DNA of 42,878 nucleotides from CAADGU01 sp964581605 (GCA_964581605.1 CAZOPF010000047.1:1-42878); one strand, 5' to 3'. Shown: positions 25,397 through 34,659, numbered from the stretch's first letter. Program-made: numbers and translations. The notes: generated by a model not told the origin, from the letters alone.

Positions 25397-27880
25397 TCAA
25401 GGGGTTTGCTGCTCAAGCAAATCAAAAATAGATTGCTCGTTTTGGGGCAGTATGGTTCCCTCAGCTTTGGCCCGTTCCACAAACCCAGGCGGTATTTCCG
25501 GGTTAAAAGTAAGCGATAGGCAGGTACGCTCCACCGGGGGAGCCGTTTCCCCTTCTGCCAGCTGGGGCGGCGGCGCATATTGCCCAACCTGAAAATACGC
25601 CGCCATGATGTTACATGCAGCCGGCGCGGCCCATGCCGATCCCTCACCCCCATGATACAAAAATACAGCCACCACAATTTCAGGATCGTCAGCCGGCGCA
25701 TACCCCACATACCATGAGTGTGTCGGCAGCACACGCTGCTGGATGATATCATCATAGCTGCACCATCCCTTCTCAATGGCAATGTTGTCACAAAATTCGG
25801 CCGTACCCGTCTTACCGGCCGTAGATATCCCCACATTGTCTAACCATTCAGTATAGGTAGCACCGGTATAAAACTCTTCTGGGCTAACAAACGTGTTTAC
25901 CAGTTCCATCGCATTGGCAATAACCTCAATATAGTCCCGATCAACATCAAGCGCATTCAGCACAACGGGCTGGAAAATGGGTTGGCCGTTTTCATCAAAG
26001 CGAATGTTGATGGAGGGATCATCTAGCGGGTTACCGTCCGCATCAGTCAGGATAGTTTCACCATTTGGGCCTGGGTGGGCACGTGCCACAATCTGGCTGT
26101 TAGCATCCACCATGACCACATTGCCGCCCTCATCCGTCATGTGGTGAACAATGGTAGGCTTATACAAAAAACCACCATTCGCAATAACGGCCGCCATTTG
26201 GGCCACCTGCATAGGGGAGGATGTCATAAACCCCTGGCCAATACCCAGGTTGTAATCATCACCCGTTGACCAGGGTTCGCCATAAAAGCGGGCTTTCCAC
26301 TCCCGGTCAGGCGGCAAATTCCCGTCTGCTTCCAGAGGAAGCTCCACCCCCTGCACCCGGCCGAAACCAAACTGCGACCCATATTTGGCAATACCTTCCA
26401 CGCCCAACCCTTCCACAAATTCGCCATCCTGGTTAAAGCCACCGCTAATCTTGTAAAAATAGACATCGCAAGAATTCGCCAGACCTGTTGTCATATTCAT
26501 TGGGCCATGCGCCCCTTTGGGGGTAGCCAACACCCAGCAGACAAACGTTTGGGCACGGCCGGGGTCATTTGGCGCATATCGGTTAGGGATGGTGATCTGG
26601 CCAGGGTCCATAAGCAGCCGGTTGGGTGTTATCAGCCCCTCTTGCATAGCCCCGGCGGCCGGCACCAGTTTGAAGGTTGACCCAGGCGGATATTCACTGC
26701 TAATGGCGTGGTTAACCAATGGGGTATATTCATTGCGGGCCAGCCCCAGATAATACTCCACCGGCACTTCCGTCTGAAAACGATTATTATCAAACGTGGG
26801 GAAGCTGACCAGGGCCAAAATTTCACCGGTTTTCGGGTTCATGACGACGGCCGCTGCCTGGCGCACCTCTACAAATGATTCCTCCCCGGTGACCAGATCA
26901 ACGTCTGGCACAGTTTCGCGCGTTTCCATCACCTGCCGGATTATCTCCGTTGCCAGGATTTGCAAATCCAGATCCAGCGTCAGGTGTATATTTAATCCGG
27001 CTTGCGGCTCTTGTGCCAGGCCAATCTGTCGCACTTCCCGGCCCGTCCAATCCTGCTCAATGGTGCGCACCCCCTTCTGTCCAGACAACTCCAACTCCAT
27101 TGAAGATTCTAGCCCGGCCCAACCTACCCGATCGTCCCGATCATACCCCAGCACATTAATCCAGTTTTCATTCGGGATCGGCCCCATATATCCCAAAATG
27201 TGGGCAGTAAACTCGCCAGAAGGATAAAACCGCACAGGCTCAGGGATAACACGTACCCCCGGCAAGAATATGCTTTCCTGCTCCACCTGATACGCCCGAG
27301 TAATAGGCACATTGGCGGTAATAACGGCCGGGATATATTGGGCAAAGCTATTCTCGGCCACAATCCCTTCAATGCTGTCTGGCAGTTGCCGCACCACATT
27401 GGCACTGTCTAAAGTTTCTTCGACTGATGTACCAAAAACTTCAGCCAGACGGGAATAGGTGGTTACCAATTCAGGGTTTGCTTCTGCCACCAGCTGCTGC
27501 TGGGCGACCGTGTTGGTAACGGGCACCCCCGTTAGCAGAGAGAGGCGTTCATAAACAGCCTGGCGTGCCTCTTCGTTATCCGGCAGAAACGCAGGGGTAA
27601 TGGTGATATTGAAACTGGGCAGGTTCACCGCCAACGGTTGGCCGTTTCGGTCAAACACAACGCCGCGTGGCGCATCTGTGCGCAGGGTGGCAAACTGATT
27701 TTCCTGAGCCAGGGTTGTTAGCTCCTTGCCTTGTGTTTGTTGAATGTGATAGACGCGGTAAAGCAGCAGCCCAAAAATCAGGATGATGAGGATGCGAAAG
27801 AAATATAAACGGCCGCGCAGCCCAATATCTTCTGTTGATGATTCCCTGTCTTCGGGACGATCCCACCCAATACGTGACAT
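25397..27880 (-). CDS. mrdA: Penicillin-binding protein 2 (elongasome transpeptidase)
   Basis: 827 residues, longer than E. coli PBP2 (633) because of acidic inserts. One TM helix (about 28-42), a PBP-dimer domain (about 60-300), then the transpeptidase: S401-TFK404 nucleophile, S470-C-D motif and K690-TG. The SxD form (instead of SxN) is usual in PBP2. It cross-links lateral-wall peptidoglycan in the Rod complex. It is the last gene in the mreB-mreC-mreD-mrdA series on one strand. No rodA follows; the crotonase gene is convergent. The octamer ACGGCCGT is absent from the whole gene although near matches (AACGGCCGC, TTCGGCCGT) occur. Confidence 0.95.
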   Translation of the reverse strand: MSRIGWDRPEDRESSTEDIGLRGRLYFFRILIILIFGLLLYRVYHIQQTQGKELTTLAQENQFATLRTDAPRGVVFDRNGQPLAVNLPSFNITITPAFLPDNEEARQAVYERLSLLTGVPVTNTVAQQQLVAEANPELVTTYSRLAEVFGTSVEETLDSANVVRQLPDSIEGIVAENSFAQYIPAVITANVPITRAYQVEQESIFLPGVRVIPEPVRFYPSGEFTAHILGYMGPIPNENWINVLGYDRDDRVGWAGLESSMELELSGQKGVRTIEQDWTGREVRQIGLAQEPQAGLNIHLTLDLDLQILATEIIRQVMETRETVPDVDLVTGEESFVEVRQAAAVVMNPKTGEILALVSFPTFDNNRFQTEVPVEYYLGLARNEYTPLVNHAISSEYPPGSTFKLVPAAGAMQEGLITPNRLLMDPGQITIPNRYAPNDPGRAQTFVCWVLATPKGAHGPMNMTTGLANSCDVYFYKISGGFNQDGEFVEGLGVEGIAKYGSQFGFGRVQGVELPLEADGNLPPDREWKARFYGEPWSTGDDYNLGIGQGFMTSSPMQVAQMAAVIANGGFLYKPTIVHHMTDEGGNVVMVDANSQIVARAHPGPNGETILTDADGNPLDDPSINIRFDENGQPIFQPVVLNALDVDRDYIEVIANAMELVNTFVSPEEFYTGATYTEWLDNVGISTAGKTGTAEFCDNIAIEKGWCSYDDIIQQRVLPTHSWYVGYAPADDPEIVVAVFLYHGGEGSAWAAPAACNIMAAYFQVGQYAPPPQLAEGETAPPVERTCLSLTFNPEIPPGFVERAKAEGTILPQNEQSIFDLLEQQTP

Positions 27881-27910
27881 TATTACTCCATCAATTCTGT
27901 TGGCAGTGAC

Positions 27911-28411
27911 CTAAAGTTGCATATGCTGCGGCTGAACAGTGCGATCTACCGCATAAAGGAACCAATAAACAGGCAGCATGGCGATGGCGTTTAACAAGAC
28001 AAGCGGCCATAACGTCACCGCCACCTGGAATGTCGAAATAAACCCTGTTAACCGTAAAAGGAGCAGACTTACCATTAGAAAAATGGTCGTTGCCACAGCC
28101 GCTAACAACACAGGCAGGATAAGGCGGCTGGTGGGGAAGGCTTGTTGCAGCCAAAGCACGGCCGTCACCGCTACCAGATAACTTATCGCTGTAATCCCCA
28201 ATGGGGTAATAGAAAATAAATCCATACTTATCCCACCAATAAACGCCCAAACCATCCCTTCATCCAGCCCATGCAACATACCCCAGGCCAACGCCACCAG
28301 CAGCGGCAATTGGGGTGATAAATGGCGGAAAGAAAAATGGGGCAGCACGGCCGTTTGTATCACCCCTAACACCACCATCAACGGAATAGCCAGATAAATA
28401 GATGCTTTCAT
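27911..28411 (-). CDS. mreD: Rod shape-determining protein MreD
   Basis: 166 residues from the ATG at 28411 (MKASIYLAIPLMV); in-frame starts upstream (28417 ATG; 28450 GTG overlapping the mreC end) are possible. About five transmembrane helices: the first at 3-22, then LPLLVALAWGMLHGLDEGMVWAFIGGISMDLFSITPLG with the MreD hallmark GxxxDLFSxTPLG. It bridges MreC and the PBP2/RodA complex in the inner membrane. Short distances to mreC and mrdA support one operon. Confidence 0.9.
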   Translation of the reverse strand: MKASIYLAIPLMVVLGVIQTAVLPHFSFRHLSPQLPLLVALAWGMLHGLDEGMVWAFIGGISMDLFSITPLGITAISYLVAVTAVLWLQQAFPTSRLILPVLLAAVATTIFLMVSLLLLRLTGFISTFQVAVTLWPLVLLNAIAMLPVYWFLYAVDRTVQPQHMQL

Positions 28412-28446
28412 AACCATCCCATTCGCCACACCTGGCGAATTCAATT

Positions 28447-29301
28447 TCACTCGTCCACCGGGCTGTTAAAAATGGAGGTGTCCAATACGGCAAAATTGGT
28501 AATCACAAACACAATCTCCAGATTTTCAAAATCCGTCACGGGCTGCACCACCGCCTGCTGAAACAAATCTGCCTCACTGCGGTTCACCTCAATCACCCGC
28601 CCCACCACAATATCCTCAGGAAAAGTGCCGCCCAGGCCAGAGGTGAGCACGACCTCACCAATCTCCAGATTATATTTCAGGTCTACCCAATCCATTGTTA
28701 ACGGGCCGCCCAGCCCACTACCGCTCAGAACACCGGTAGCCCGCGAATTGCCCAACCGGGCAGGAATGGCGCTGGCGTTATCAGTGATAAGCGCCACCTG
28801 CGCCGAATGAGGCGCGGCGCGAAAGATACGCCCCACCAACCCACGCGAGCTTTCCACCGGCATCCCCACGCGGATACCATCTTCTGTGCCTTTGTCAATA
28901 ATGATGCTACGCATGGCCGGGCTGGTATCTTGCCCAATCACTGTGGCCGTCTGGCGGGTCAATTCGGGGGATTGGCGGGCGCGGTTAAACAAATCCTGCA
29001 GAATTTGCCACTCCCCTTCAATTTCCCGCAGCTCCTCATTTTCCCGTTCTAACTCAGCCACACGTGCTTCTAATTCGGCAATTTGGGTGCGTGCTGTTTG
29101 TAAATCACGCGGCCCTGCCAGTAAATCGGCGGCCGATTCAGAACGGGCGGAGGTGAAAGAGAGGACGGCCGTAAATGGATCCCGCACCACGGCCAAAGCA
29201 CTCCCTAAATTCCCCCTGCTGTCCAGATAAGTCAGCAACAGGGCCACACCCACCAAAACGGCAAATGTCACCCAGCGAACCCGCTTCTGTGCCTCACTCA
29301 T
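28447..29301 (-). CDS. mreC: Rod shape-determining protein MreC
   Basis: 284 residues. Short N-terminal cytoplasmic end, TM helix (about 9-26), coiled coil (about 60-105, ARTQIAELEARVAELERENEEL) and the MreC beta-barrel domain with SIIIDKGTEDGIRVGMPVESSRGLVGRI and SGLGGTFPEDIVVGRVIEV. It organises the elongation complex outside the membrane. A CAGTAAG-family palindrome of about 90 bases separates it from mreB, so the operon contains a strong hairpin between the first and second genes. Confidence 0.95.
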   Translation of the reverse strand: MSEAQKRVRWVTFAVLVGVALLLTYLDSRGNLGSALAVVRDPFTAVLSFTSARSESAADLLAGPRDLQTARTQIAELEARVAELERENEELREIEGEWQILQDLFNRARQSPELTRQTATVIGQDTSPAMRSIIIDKGTEDGIRVGMPVESSRGLVGRIFRAAPHSAQVALITDNASAIPARLGNSRATGVLSGSGLGGPLTMDWVDLKYNLEIGEVVLTSGLGGTFPEDIVVGRVIEVNRSEADLFQQAVVQPVTDFENLEIVFVITNFAVLDTSIFNSPVDE

Positions 29302-29302
29302 G

Positions 29303-29392
29303 TCAGTAAACAGTGAGCAATAAACAGTAAGCAGTGAGCAGTAAACAGTAAGCAGTGAGTCTACTGTTAACTGCTCACTGTTTACTGCTCAC
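29303..29392. repeat. Short-word palindrome, CAGTAAG/CAGTGAG family, within the mre operon
   Basis: Left half iterates CAGTAAA, CAGTGAG, CAGTAAG; right half iterates CTGCTCACTGTTTACTG words, so it folds into one long stem. It fills the mreB-mreC gap and could act as an attenuating or stabilising element. Confidence 0.85.
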
Positions 29393-29395
29393 TAA

Positions 29396-30457
29396 CTAAT
29401 GGTGTGTGCTGCCACGATGTAACCCGGCCAGCGAGCGCTCCCACAGTTCGATGTTCTCCAGCACGCGCCCCGCGCCGCGAGCCACACAAGTCATCGGGTC
29501 TTCCGCCACCCACACCCGCATTTTCACGACATCCTCCAGCCGTTCCGCCAGACCGCGAATTTGTGCCCCACCCCCGGCCAGGCAAATGCCTACCTCCATC
29601 AGGTCAGCTACCAATTCTGGCGGCGTTTCGTCCAGCGCATCCCGTACCGTATCTACAATGATGTTGATGGAGGGGGCCATGGCCTCGCGCAGTTCGATGC
29701 TGCTAATTTCTACTGACTGGGGCAGGCCGTTGATCAGGTTACGGCCGCGCAATGTCATGGTGCGCTCCTCCGGCAAAGGGAAGGCCGAGCCAATGCCAAT
29801 TTTGGCCCGCTCCGCCATCCGCTCACCAATGAGCAGGTTATACTTGTTGCGGGCATATTGCACAATGTCTTCATCCATCTCATCCCCGGCCACCCGAATG
29901 GAGCGACTGACAACAATGCCGCCCATCGCAAAAATCGCCACTTCGGTTGTACCGCCGCCAATATCCACAATCATGCTGCCGCGTGTTTCATTCACCGGCA
30001 ACCCGGCGCCAATGGCAGCGGCCGTTGGCTCTTCAATGAGATGCGCTTCTCTGGCCCCGGCCGAAATGGCAGCATCATATACCGCTCGTTTTTCCACTTC
30101 CGTCACGCCGCTAGGAATGCCCACCACCACACGCGGCCGGGGAAAGGGGACGATCATCTGTTCATGGGATTTGGTGATAAAGTATTTGAGCATGGCTTCG
30201 GTAATCTCAAATTCGGAGATCACCCCATCACGCAACGGCCGTATGGCAATTATATCCGCCGGCGTACGCCCCACCATTTCCCGCGCCTCTGCCCCAATTG
30301 CCAGAGGTATCCGTGTGCGGCGGTTAATGGCCACCCACGACGGTTCATTGATGACAATCCCTTTGTCACGAATATAAACCAGCGTATTGGCCGTGCCCAG
30401 GTCAATACCTACATCTAATGAAAACAGGCCCAAGAGCCAGTCTAATGGTCTGAACAA
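29396..30457 (-). CDS. mreB: Rod shape-determining protein MreB
   Basis: 353 residues. Actin-like ATPase: phosphate-1 motif VGIDLGTANTLVY, phosphate-2 IVDIGGGTTEVAI, adenosine loop VGICLAGGGAQIRGL. The amphipathic N-terminus FRPLDWLLGLFS would bind the membrane and precedes the actin fold. The start appears to be TTG at 30457, since no ATG or GTG is in the right place before DVGIDLGTANT; AGGT words lie upstream but spacing is loose. First gene of the mreBCD-mrdA operon; divergent from the small unknown gene at 30730. Confidence 0.95.
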   Translation of the reverse strand: MFRPLDWLLGLFSLDVGIDLGTANTLVYIRDKGIVINEPSWVAINRRTRIPLAIGAEAREMVGRTPADIIAIRPLRDGVISEFEITEAMLKYFITKSHEQMIVPFPRPRVVVGIPSGVTEVEKRAVYDAAISAGAREAHLIEEPTAAAIGAGLPVNETRGSMIVDIGGGTTEVAIFAMGGIVVSRSIRVAGDEMDEDIVQYARNKYNLLIGERMAERAKIGIGSAFPLPEERTMTLRGRNLINGLPQSVEISSIELREAMAPSINIIVDTVRDALDETPPELVADLMEVGICLAGGGAQIRGLAERLEDVVKMRVWVAEDPMTCVARGAGRVLENIELWERSLAGLHRGSTHH

Positions 30458-30667
30458 TGTATGTTACCTAAACCTCTTCCCGTAAGGGCCAGGCAGTTGG
30501 GATATGAGTTGTTGCTGGTAGCAGCCTGATTTCCCAATAGCCTCGCCCCTACCAAATATCCAATCAAGATTATAACCGACCGTGAGAGCCTCTCCAATTT
30601 TGCTCACAAAATGGCTGGATTTGCCAGCCAATCACGTATAATTCCTGAGAACGGGATAAGTCAGGCT

Positions 30668-30715
30668 GGGGGATAGTGGCTGGTGGCTGGCAAAAACTAC
30701 CGGCCACTATCCCCC
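30668..30715. repeat. Palindrome GGGGGATAGTGGC
   Basis: Perfect 13-base arms (30668-30680; 30703-30715) containing TGGTGGC words, directly upstream of the gene at 30730 and in the mreB divergent region. Confidence 0.75.
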
Positions 30716-30729
30716 CACAAAGGTTTGTT

Positions 30730-31140
30730 ATGATTCGACAGGCTTTATTTGAAGGATTGATTTATGATGAAAATGGACGGTTGGTGGGCACGGCCGTAGT
30801 CGGCGATGAAGTAAACTATGTTATTAACGACGCCGGGTTCATGCGCCACATCAGCGCCGAGGAAGTAGACCGGCAGGTGCTGGATTTTTTCCTGCAACAA
30901 CTTCACGAAAATCAGGACATGGCCGTGGAGCAGGCGATGAGATTCATGGGCAAGGATGACCTGATGACTAAAGCAGCCATAGACGCCTCTCTGCGCAATA
31001 TCAACATGGATGACATCATCGCCCAGGGCATTCCCCAACAGGCACGGGAAATGTTGGGCATGATGGGCTTCCGCGTGACCATCAATTTTCACGGTGAAGT
31101 GGTCAGTATTGACCAGCCGCAAAGTTTTGATGAGGAGTAG
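30730..31140 (+). CDS. Conserved hypothetical protein
   Basis: 136 residues from the ATG at 30730, which has AAAGG six bases upstream; an in-frame extension back to 30676 would translate the palindrome. No membrane segment or signal. A beta-rich start (IYDENGRLVGTAVVGDEVNYVIND) is followed by a helical segment (AEEVDRQVLDFFLQQLHENQDM) and a C-terminal beta pair (FRVTINFHGEVVSIDQP). I do not recognise a named family. It precedes the DJ-1/PfpI gene (67 bases), so the two may be co-transcribed. Confidence 0.7.
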   Translation: MIRQALFEGLIYDENGRLVGTAVVGDEVNYVINDAGFMRHISAEEVDRQVLDFFLQQLHENQDMAVEQAMRFMGKDDLMTKAAIDASLRNINMDDIIAQGIPQQAREMLGMMGFRVTINFHGEVVSIDQPQSFDEE

Positions 31141-31191
31141 CAAGTGGCAAGTGGCAGGTGGCAAGTAACCCACCAACTGCTACCTGCTACC
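31141..31191. repeat. Short-word repeat, GTGGCAAG family
   Basis: GGCAAGTGGCAAGTGGCAGG on the left and CTGCTACCTGCTACC on the right, imperfectly inverted. Same vocabulary as the element at 30668-30715. Confidence 0.6.
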
Positions 31192-31206
31192 GACAGGAGT
31201 AAGCTC

Positions 31207-31728
31207 ATGCGTTTAAGTGGTAGGAAAATTGCCATTCTGCTAGCGGAGGGGGTGGAGGATTTGGAGTTTTATGTGCCCCTGATGCGGCTGCAAGAGGAGG
31301 GGGCGGAGGTGATTGCCGCTGGGCTGGATTTGAAGCCGGTGCGCGGCAAAAATGGGCTGGAAATAACACCAACGGCCACGATTGAATCATTGGATAGCCG
31401 GGATTTGTTTGCCGCCGTCATACCGGGTGGTTGGGCACCGGATAAGCTGCGCCGGTACACGGCCGTCACCCAACTCATCCACGATATGAACGCTGCCGGT
31501 AAAGTGATTGGCATTATCTGTCATGGCGGGTTGGTGGCTATTTCGGCCGGCATTGTAAACGGCCGCCCCGCCACCGGCTCGTTGGGCATCAAAGACGATC
31601 TGGTGAATGCCGGGGCTACCTGGGTAGATGAAGCCGCTTTCCGCCACGGCAATCTGGTCTGGGGCCGCGTCGTCGCTGACATCCCCGCCTTTTGCCGCGA
31701 ACTGGTAGCCGCCCTGTTAGCCGGGTGA
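31207..31728 (+). CDS. DJ-1/PfpI family protein (class I glutamine amidotransferase-like)
   Basis: 173 residues from the ATG at 31207 with AGGAG nine bases upstream; an in-frame extension from 31144 would read the repeat. DJ-1/PfpI features: KIAILLAEGVEDLEFYVPL with the conserved acidic residue, AAVIPGGWAPDKLR and the nucleophile elbow GIICHGGLVAISAG with C105. The NGRPATGSLGIKDDLVNAGATW region matches the PfpI/YhbO group. Members act as glyoxalase-like, deglycase-reported or protease-like stress proteins; the exact activity cannot be told. Confidence 0.88.
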   Translation: MRLSGRKIAILLAEGVEDLEFYVPLMRLQEEGAEVIAAGLDLKPVRGKNGLEITPTATIESLDSRDLFAAVIPGGWAPDKLRRYTAVTQLIHDMNAAGKVIGIICHGGLVAISAGIVNGRPATGSLGIKDDLVNAGATWVDEAAFRHGNLVWGRVVADIPAFCRELVAALLAG

Positions 31729-31747
31729 TCTTGCCTTTGTGTGTTTT

Positions 31748-31922
31748 AGTTTTTGTGTACACACTCAAACACTCAAACCTGATTGACTGACAAAACTTAT
31801 CTAACCGCAGAGAACGCGGAGGGCGCAGAGGTTAAATAAAGGAGAAATCTCTGCGTTCTCCGCGCCCTCTGCGGTTGAAAATGCAATTTGTCAGTCAACC
31901 AGCACTCAAACACTCAAACACA
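31748..31922. repeat. Nested palindrome with CAAACACT flanks
   Basis: Outer direct words CACTCAAACACTCAAAC at both ends; next TTGACTGACAAA (31783-31794) inverted as TTTGTCAGTCAA (31887-31898); innermost AACCGCAGAGAACGCGG (31803 on) faces CCTCTGCGGTT (to 31876). Three different short-word families are nested in one intergenic gap. Confidence 0.75.
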
Positions 31923-31937
31923 AGATCACCCAATCAC

Positions 31938-33353
31938 TCAATACGCCCCCTTGCCTAACAGCGCATGGGGAATGGTTTGCAGCAAGATACGAATGTCCAT
32001 CCCCACTGACCAGTTTTCAATGTAATAAATGTCCAGCAGGCACAGCTCATCAAAGGTCAGGTCAGAACGGCCGCTCACCTGCCACAACCCCGTCAGCCCG
32101 CCAATCACCGACAGCCGTTGTTTATGCCAGGGCTTATATTCGGCCAACTCCTCCGGCAGCGGTGGGCGCGGCCCCACCAGGCTCATCTGCCCACGCAGCA
32201 CGTTGTAAAGCTGCGGCAGTTCGTCCAGACTGGTGCGGCGGATAAATTTGCCCACTCGCGTCAGACGGGGATCGTCCTTTATTTTGAACAGCGGGCCATC
32301 CGCCTGGTTAAAGGCCAGCAGCGCCTCTTTTTGTTCTTCTGCCCCCACGACCATTGAGCGGAATTTGATCATCTGAAACGGCCGCCCATCCTTGCCCATG
32401 CGCACCCCTGTATACAACACCGGGCCGGGGGAATCCAGTTTGATCGCCAAAGCGACGACGGCCGTAATCAGCAACGTCGGAATAGACAAAATGAGGATAA
32501 TGCTCAAATCCATCAACCGTTTGGCAAGCTGCTGCCCCCGACTGATACCCGCTTCCCGCACCCGCAGCGTGGGAATACCGGCCATATTGACCATCTCCAC
32601 CCGGTTCATGCTCAGTTGCAGCAGGTCTGGCACCACCTGCGCCCGCGTGCCGTGCGTCTGGCAGGTTTGCAGCAACCGGGCAATCTCCTGGTGGTGCTCC
32701 CCTGGCAAGGCAATAAAGACCGTGTGCAGCTGTGGTTCGTTTTGCAGTATCTGTTCCAGGTCATCAAAAACGCCCAGGTTGGGAATGCGCCCCAGGCCAA
32801 TATTGTTTTCGCTACGGCCGTCGTGCAGATACCCAATTGCCCGAAAACCCAAATCTGGCCGCGCCAACAGGGTGCGAATCACCCCCCGCCCCACTTCACC
32901 TGACCCCAGCACCAACACCCGGTCAGCCAGCTTGCCCTGTTGGTAAAACAACGAGAGCAGCCAGCGCCGCGCCAATCGCGCCAGACTGATGAGGGCCACA
33001 ATAACCACAAACGCCCAGAAAAAGAGCAACCGGGAAAAGGGGGTCGGCTGCACAAAAAAAGTCAACACCACCATCAGCCCAATACCGGCGGCCGTGGCAT
33101 ACAGCACCCGCGCCGCCTCATCCAGCCACGCTTCCCCCCGCCGCCGCTGCCACACCCCCATTTGCGAATAGGTAAACACCAGCAGCAGCACCAGCGCCGC
33201 CTGCTGCCCCAGATAATCCGTGTAGGGCTCATAATAAGAAATGGAGCGGAACCACTGCCACTGGTAGCGAATGAGGTATGCCAGGGCAAACCCCACGTTC
33301 ATAAGGAAAACATCACCCACAATGGTGATGAACCGTATCGTCCTTTTGCTCAT
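31938..33353 (-). CDS. Undecaprenyl-phosphate sugar phosphotransferase (EPS initiating)
   Basis: 471 residues. Four or five N-terminal TM helices, a nucleotide-binding-like central domain (DRVLVLGSGEVGRGVIRTLL), one further TM and a C-terminal bacterial sugar transferase domain with KFRSMVVGAEEQ, FIRRTSLDELPQLYNVLRGQMSLVGPRPPLPEE and GLTGLWQVSGRSDLTF. It transfers a hexose-1-phosphate from a nucleotide sugar to undecaprenyl phosphate at the inner membrane and thereby starts exopolysaccharide repeat assembly. Its ATG overlaps the stop of the upstream glycosyltransferase (ATGA), showing translational coupling. No polymerase or flippase is in the window. Confidence 0.92.
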   Translation of the reverse strand: MSKRTIRFITIVGDVFLMNVGFALAYLIRYQWQWFRSISYYEPYTDYLGQQAALVLLLVFTYSQMGVWQRRRGEAWLDEAARVLYATAAGIGLMVVLTFFVQPTPFSRLLFFWAFVVIVALISLARLARRWLLSLFYQQGKLADRVLVLGSGEVGRGVIRTLLARPDLGFRAIGYLHDGRSENNIGLGRIPNLGVFDDLEQILQNEPQLHTVFIALPGEHHQEIARLLQTCQTHGTRAQVVPDLLQLSMNRVEMVNMAGIPTLRVREAGISRGQQLAKRLMDLSIILILSIPTLLITAVVALAIKLDSPGPVLYTGVRMGKDGRPFQMIKFRSMVVGAEEQKEALLAFNQADGPLFKIKDDPRLTRVGKFIRRTSLDELPQLYNVLRGQMSLVGPRPPLPEELAEYKPWHKQRLSVIGGLTGLWQVSGRSDLTFDELCLLDIYYIENWSVGMDIRILLQTIPHALLGKGAY

Positions 33354-34582
33354 CCTTCTTCCACATGGCCGGTATCAGCAGCGGCCAAACGATAAGTTGC
33401 CGCTGTCTCCCACCCGGCGCGTTCCCATGAAAATTGGGCGGCATGGGCCAGCCCTAGCGCCCGCATTTTAGCGGATAATTGGGGATCGTGACACACGGCC
33501 GTTACCCGCTCCACCAATCCAGCCACATCCAGCGGCTCAAACAGCAACCCCGCTTCCCCCACCGCTTCCGGCAACGAGGAACTGTTGGCGGCCACCACCG
33601 GCGTACCGCAGGCCATCGCCTCCAACGCGGGCATGCCAAACCCTTCATACAGTGACGGTAATACCAGCAGTTCGGCCGCGTTGTACCACAGCGGCAGCTC
33701 GTCATCCGGCACATAGCCGGTAAAATGCACCCGTTCCGCCAGCCCCAACGCCTGCACACGGGCAAAAATCTCATCATACAACCACCCCTTGCCGCCAATC
33801 AGAACCAGATGCAAATCCGATTCACCCAGCCGGGCAAAGGCTTCCAGCAAGGTGGGGATATTTTTGCGCGGTTGCAGGGTGCCCACATGGAGGAGGTAAC
33901 GGCCGTACCCCTTCTCTGCTCTAAACCGATTCACCTCATCCGCCGGATACGGCCGATACATCCCATCCACCCCCGGATACACCACATCAATCCGCGACAA
34001 GGGCACGCCAAAAAAGCGATGGACATCCTGCCGCCCCGATTCCGAAATGGCGATCACGCGCCGCGCGCGGCGGCACGAACGGCGCGTCTGGCTGGTTAGA
34101 TACCAGCGTTGCCCGGCCGGAAAACTCTCTGGAAAGTGCAAAAAACTCAAATCATACACCGTGATGACCGCCGGGCAGGGGGCAAACAAGGGAGTGACAA
34201 AGGCCGTGCTGTGCAGCAGATGGACACCACGCCGCCAGGCCTGCCAGGGCCACACCATTTGTTCCCAGGCAATACGGACCGCGCGTTTTTCGGTGGGCCA
34301 GGGGGTAGACACGGCCGTCATGCCCTCTCGCTGCAAAAAGTCCGCTTTATAGCGCGTAAACGCAATATACTCCATTCCAGGCGGCAAATGACGCAGCACC
34401 TGAGCCACATAGTGGTGAATTCCTGCCCGGCGATACCCGGCCTCTCCCGAAAGCAAATGGGCATTGATCCCCACCCGTAGGGGCGGGGCCGTTGGGGGGT
34501 AATTCACTTTGTTACCAGGCAAATGGCAACCATCTGCCTCACCCCTACTTTGCCTATCTTCTTGCCCTTCGCAGACCAACAT
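33350..34582 (-). CDS. Glycosyltransferase family 4
   Basis: 410 residues from the ATG at 34582; the family fold begins near residue 36 (LRVGINAHLL), so a later GTG at 34507 is an alternative start. GT-B fold, with GT4 motifs HVGTLQPRKNIPTLLEAFARL, SLYEGFGMPALEAMACGTPVVAANSSSLPEAVGEAG in outline (the nucleotide-sugar E-x7-E region). The gene ends in the ATGA overlap with the sugar phosphotransferase, so it probably adds a later sugar to the same lipid-linked oligosaccharide. Cytoplasmic or membrane-associated. Confidence 0.92.
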   Translation of the reverse strand: MLVCEGQEDRQSRGEADGCHLPGNKVNYPPTAPPLRVGINAHLLSGEAGYRRAGIHHYVAQVLRHLPPGMEYIAFTRYKADFLQREGMTAVSTPWPTEKRAVRIAWEQMVWPWQAWRRGVHLLHSTAFVTPLFAPCPAVITVYDLSFLHFPESFPAGQRWYLTSQTRRSCRRARRVIAISESGRQDVHRFFGVPLSRIDVVYPGVDGMYRPYPADEVNRFRAEKGYGRYLLHVGTLQPRKNIPTLLEAFARLGESDLHLVLIGGKGWLYDEIFARVQALGLAERVHFTGYVPDDELPLWYNAAELLVLPSLYEGFGMPALEAMACGTPVVAANSSSLPEAVGEAGLLFEPLDVAGLVERVTAVCHDPQLSAKMRALGLAHAAQFSWERAGWETAATYRLAAADTGHVEEG

Positions 34583-34630
34583 AGCGGCGGGATTATAGCC
34601 AAAGCGGAAAAGTGGGTGAATAGCCTCCCC

Positions 34631-34659
34631 TTGACGCTCATAGTTGCCTATGGTAGACT
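34631..34659 (+). promoter_or_regulatory. Predicted promoter for the LysM lipoprotein gene
   Basis: TTGACG (34631-34636), 17 bases, TAGACT (34654-34659). Start near 34666, 107 bases before the ATG. Confidence 0.45.

Noticed and set aside
29406..30377. Long plus-strand open frame opposite mreB (about 320 codons)
   Set aside because: Serine/threonine/arginine-rich antisense translation of the highly conserved mreB gene; a frame shadow.
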